Shown here: positions 4,886 through 5,637 of the stretch, one piece after another
Layout: each line of letters begins with the position of its first letter
Numbering within the stretch: the stretch's first letter is position 1
Source: Prevotella sp.
GTDB taxonomy: Bacteria; Bacteroidota; Bacteroidia; Bacteroidales; Bacteroidaceae
DNA: 5,637 nt
NCBI GenBank assembly: GCA_017442765.1
Contig: JAFRZC010000125.1
Coordinates: 1-5,637 of the forward strand
Direction of reading: 5' to 3'
Program-made: the position numbers and the translations under genes
The notes under the pieces: generated by a model
The model's input: the letters and a program-made list of their open reading frames with translations, nothing else
Databases searched by the model: none
What the model was told of the DNA's origin: nothing

Positions 4886-5637
4886 ATGGCTTTGAAAATT
4901 GTAGTGCTGGCCAAGCAAGTGCCAGACACCCGCAACGTGGGCAAGGACGCGATGACCGCCGAGGGCACCGTCAACCGCGCCGCTCTGCCCGCCATCTTCA
5001 ATCCCGAAGACTTGAACGCCCTCGAGCAGGCGCTCCGACTGAAGGAGCAGCACGAGGGCTCGACCGTAGGACTCCTCACGATGGGTCCGCCGCGTGCCGG
5101 CGAGATTATCCGTCAAGGACTGTATCGCGGTGCCGATACGGGCTGGCTGCTCACCGACCGCCTGTTTGCCGGTGCCGACACGCTGGCCACCTCGTATGCG
5201 CTGGCCACGGCCATCAAGAAGATCGGCGATGTGGACATCGTCATCGGCGGCCGGCAGGCCATCGACGGCGACACCGCCCAGGTGGGTCCGCAGGTGGCCC
5301 AGAAGCTCGGCCTCAACCAGGTGACATACGCCGAGGAAATTCTGAAAGTGGAAAACGGTAAGGCGCTCATCCGCCGCGTCATCGACGGTGGCGTGGAGAA
5401 GGTTGAGGTTCCGCTGCCCGTTGTCATCACGGTCAACGGAAGCGCAGCCCCCTGCCGTCCGCGCAATGCAAAACTGGTGATGGCGCACAAGTGGGATCAC
5501 TGTCCATTGGAGGCAGAAGCGTTCGTGTCTCCCGAGGGGAACGAAAGAGGTGCCATCCTCAACCAATGGTCGGTAGCCGATGTTGACGGCGACCCGCAGC
5601 AGTGCGGTCTGGCCGGCTCGCCCACCAAGGTGAAGGC
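4886..5637 (+). CDS. etfB: Electron transfer flavoprotein beta subunit (3' truncated)
   Basis: The first 250 residues of EtfB/FixA are visible; the frame is still open at the window end. EtfB pairs with EtfA to form a soluble flavoprotein that carries electrons between acyl-CoA dehydrogenases and other redox partners; in anaerobes some versions take part in flavin-based electron bifurcation. Family features include the N-terminal strand KIVVLAKQVPDT (4-15), NPEDLNALEQALRLKE, the LLTMGPPRA stretch followed by the R-Q-G-L-Y-R-G-A-D segment, and the nucleotide-binding signature R123-Q-A-I-D127-G-D129-T-A-Q132-V-G-P135. The tail L-A-G-S-P-T-K-V ending at 249 matches the family's C-terminal G-S-P-T-x-V. 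The start has an in-frame ATG right before the conserved strand and a well-placed promoter upstream. In Bacteroidetes etfB is usually followed by etfA and an acyl-CoA dehydrogenase gene, expected beyond the window. Bifurcating versus classical type cannot be decided from this part. Confidence 0.93.
   Translation, partial: MALKIVVLAKQVPDTRNVGKDAMTAEGTVNRAALPAIFNPEDLNALEQALRLKEQHEGSTVGLLTMGPPRAGEIIRQGLYRGADTGWLLTDRLFAGADTLATSYALATAIKKIGDVDIVIGGRQAIDGDTAQVGPQVAQKLGLNQVTYAEEILKVENGKALIRRVIDGGVEKVEVPLPVVITVNGSAAPCRPRNAKLVMAHKWDHCPLEAEAFVSPEGNERGAILNQWSVADVDGDPQQCGLAGSPTKVK

Noticed and set aside
4871..5566. 231-codon minus-strand frame over etfB.
   Set aside because: It is the antisense shadow of a clear EtfB coding sequence; its product shows no motif.

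Overview
The window looks like chromosomal DNA of a Bacteroidales bacterium, most likely a Prevotellaceae member with fairly GC-rich genes. Three candidate promoters carry the Bacteroidetes -7 box TAnnTTTG. Starts lack obvious Shine-Dalgarno sequences and sit behind A/T-rich leaders. The families present (GxGYxYP secreted protein with discoidin domain, secreted protein with a C-terminal sorting-like tail, EtfB) fit that group. The assignment is inference from these traits, without a database comparison.

Left part (1-1330): the 3' end of prfB (release factor 2) is followed by an unannotated-looking 45-codon membrane microprotein gene (323-460). This overlaps by ATGA the start of a CYTH-domain triphosphate tunnel enzyme gene (457-969). 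The CYTH gene runs tail-to-tail into a VanZ-like membrane protein gene on the opposite strand (917-1330), and the two coding regions share 53 bp.

Middle (1331-4250): a 189-bp divergent intergenic region holds two back-to-back promoter candidates, one for vanZ and one for a two-gene secretion operon. That operon encodes a small 183-residue secreted protein (1520-2071) and a 715-residue GxGYxYP-family putative glycan-active protein with a C-terminal discoidin/F5-8C domain (2103-4250). The two proteins start with the same kind of short beta-rich module after the signal peptide, which suggests they work together at the cell surface or in the periplasm.

Right part (4251-5637): a 635-bp noncoding stretch is the most unusual part. 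It has two abutting perfect 13-bp hairpins, a polypyrimidine block with CCCTTTC repeated at 10-11 bp spacing, a 111-bp element bounded by imperfect inverted repeats, many copies of CTTTCA/TGAAAG in both orientations, an imperfect direct repeat pair and a terminator-like hairpin. It ends in a near-ideal Bacteroidetes promoter driving etfB, the electron transfer flavoprotein beta subunit gene, which is cut by the window end. No clearly new enzymatic system is visible; the best candidates for something undescribed are the repeat-rich intergenic region and the small secreted partner of the GxGYxYP protein.
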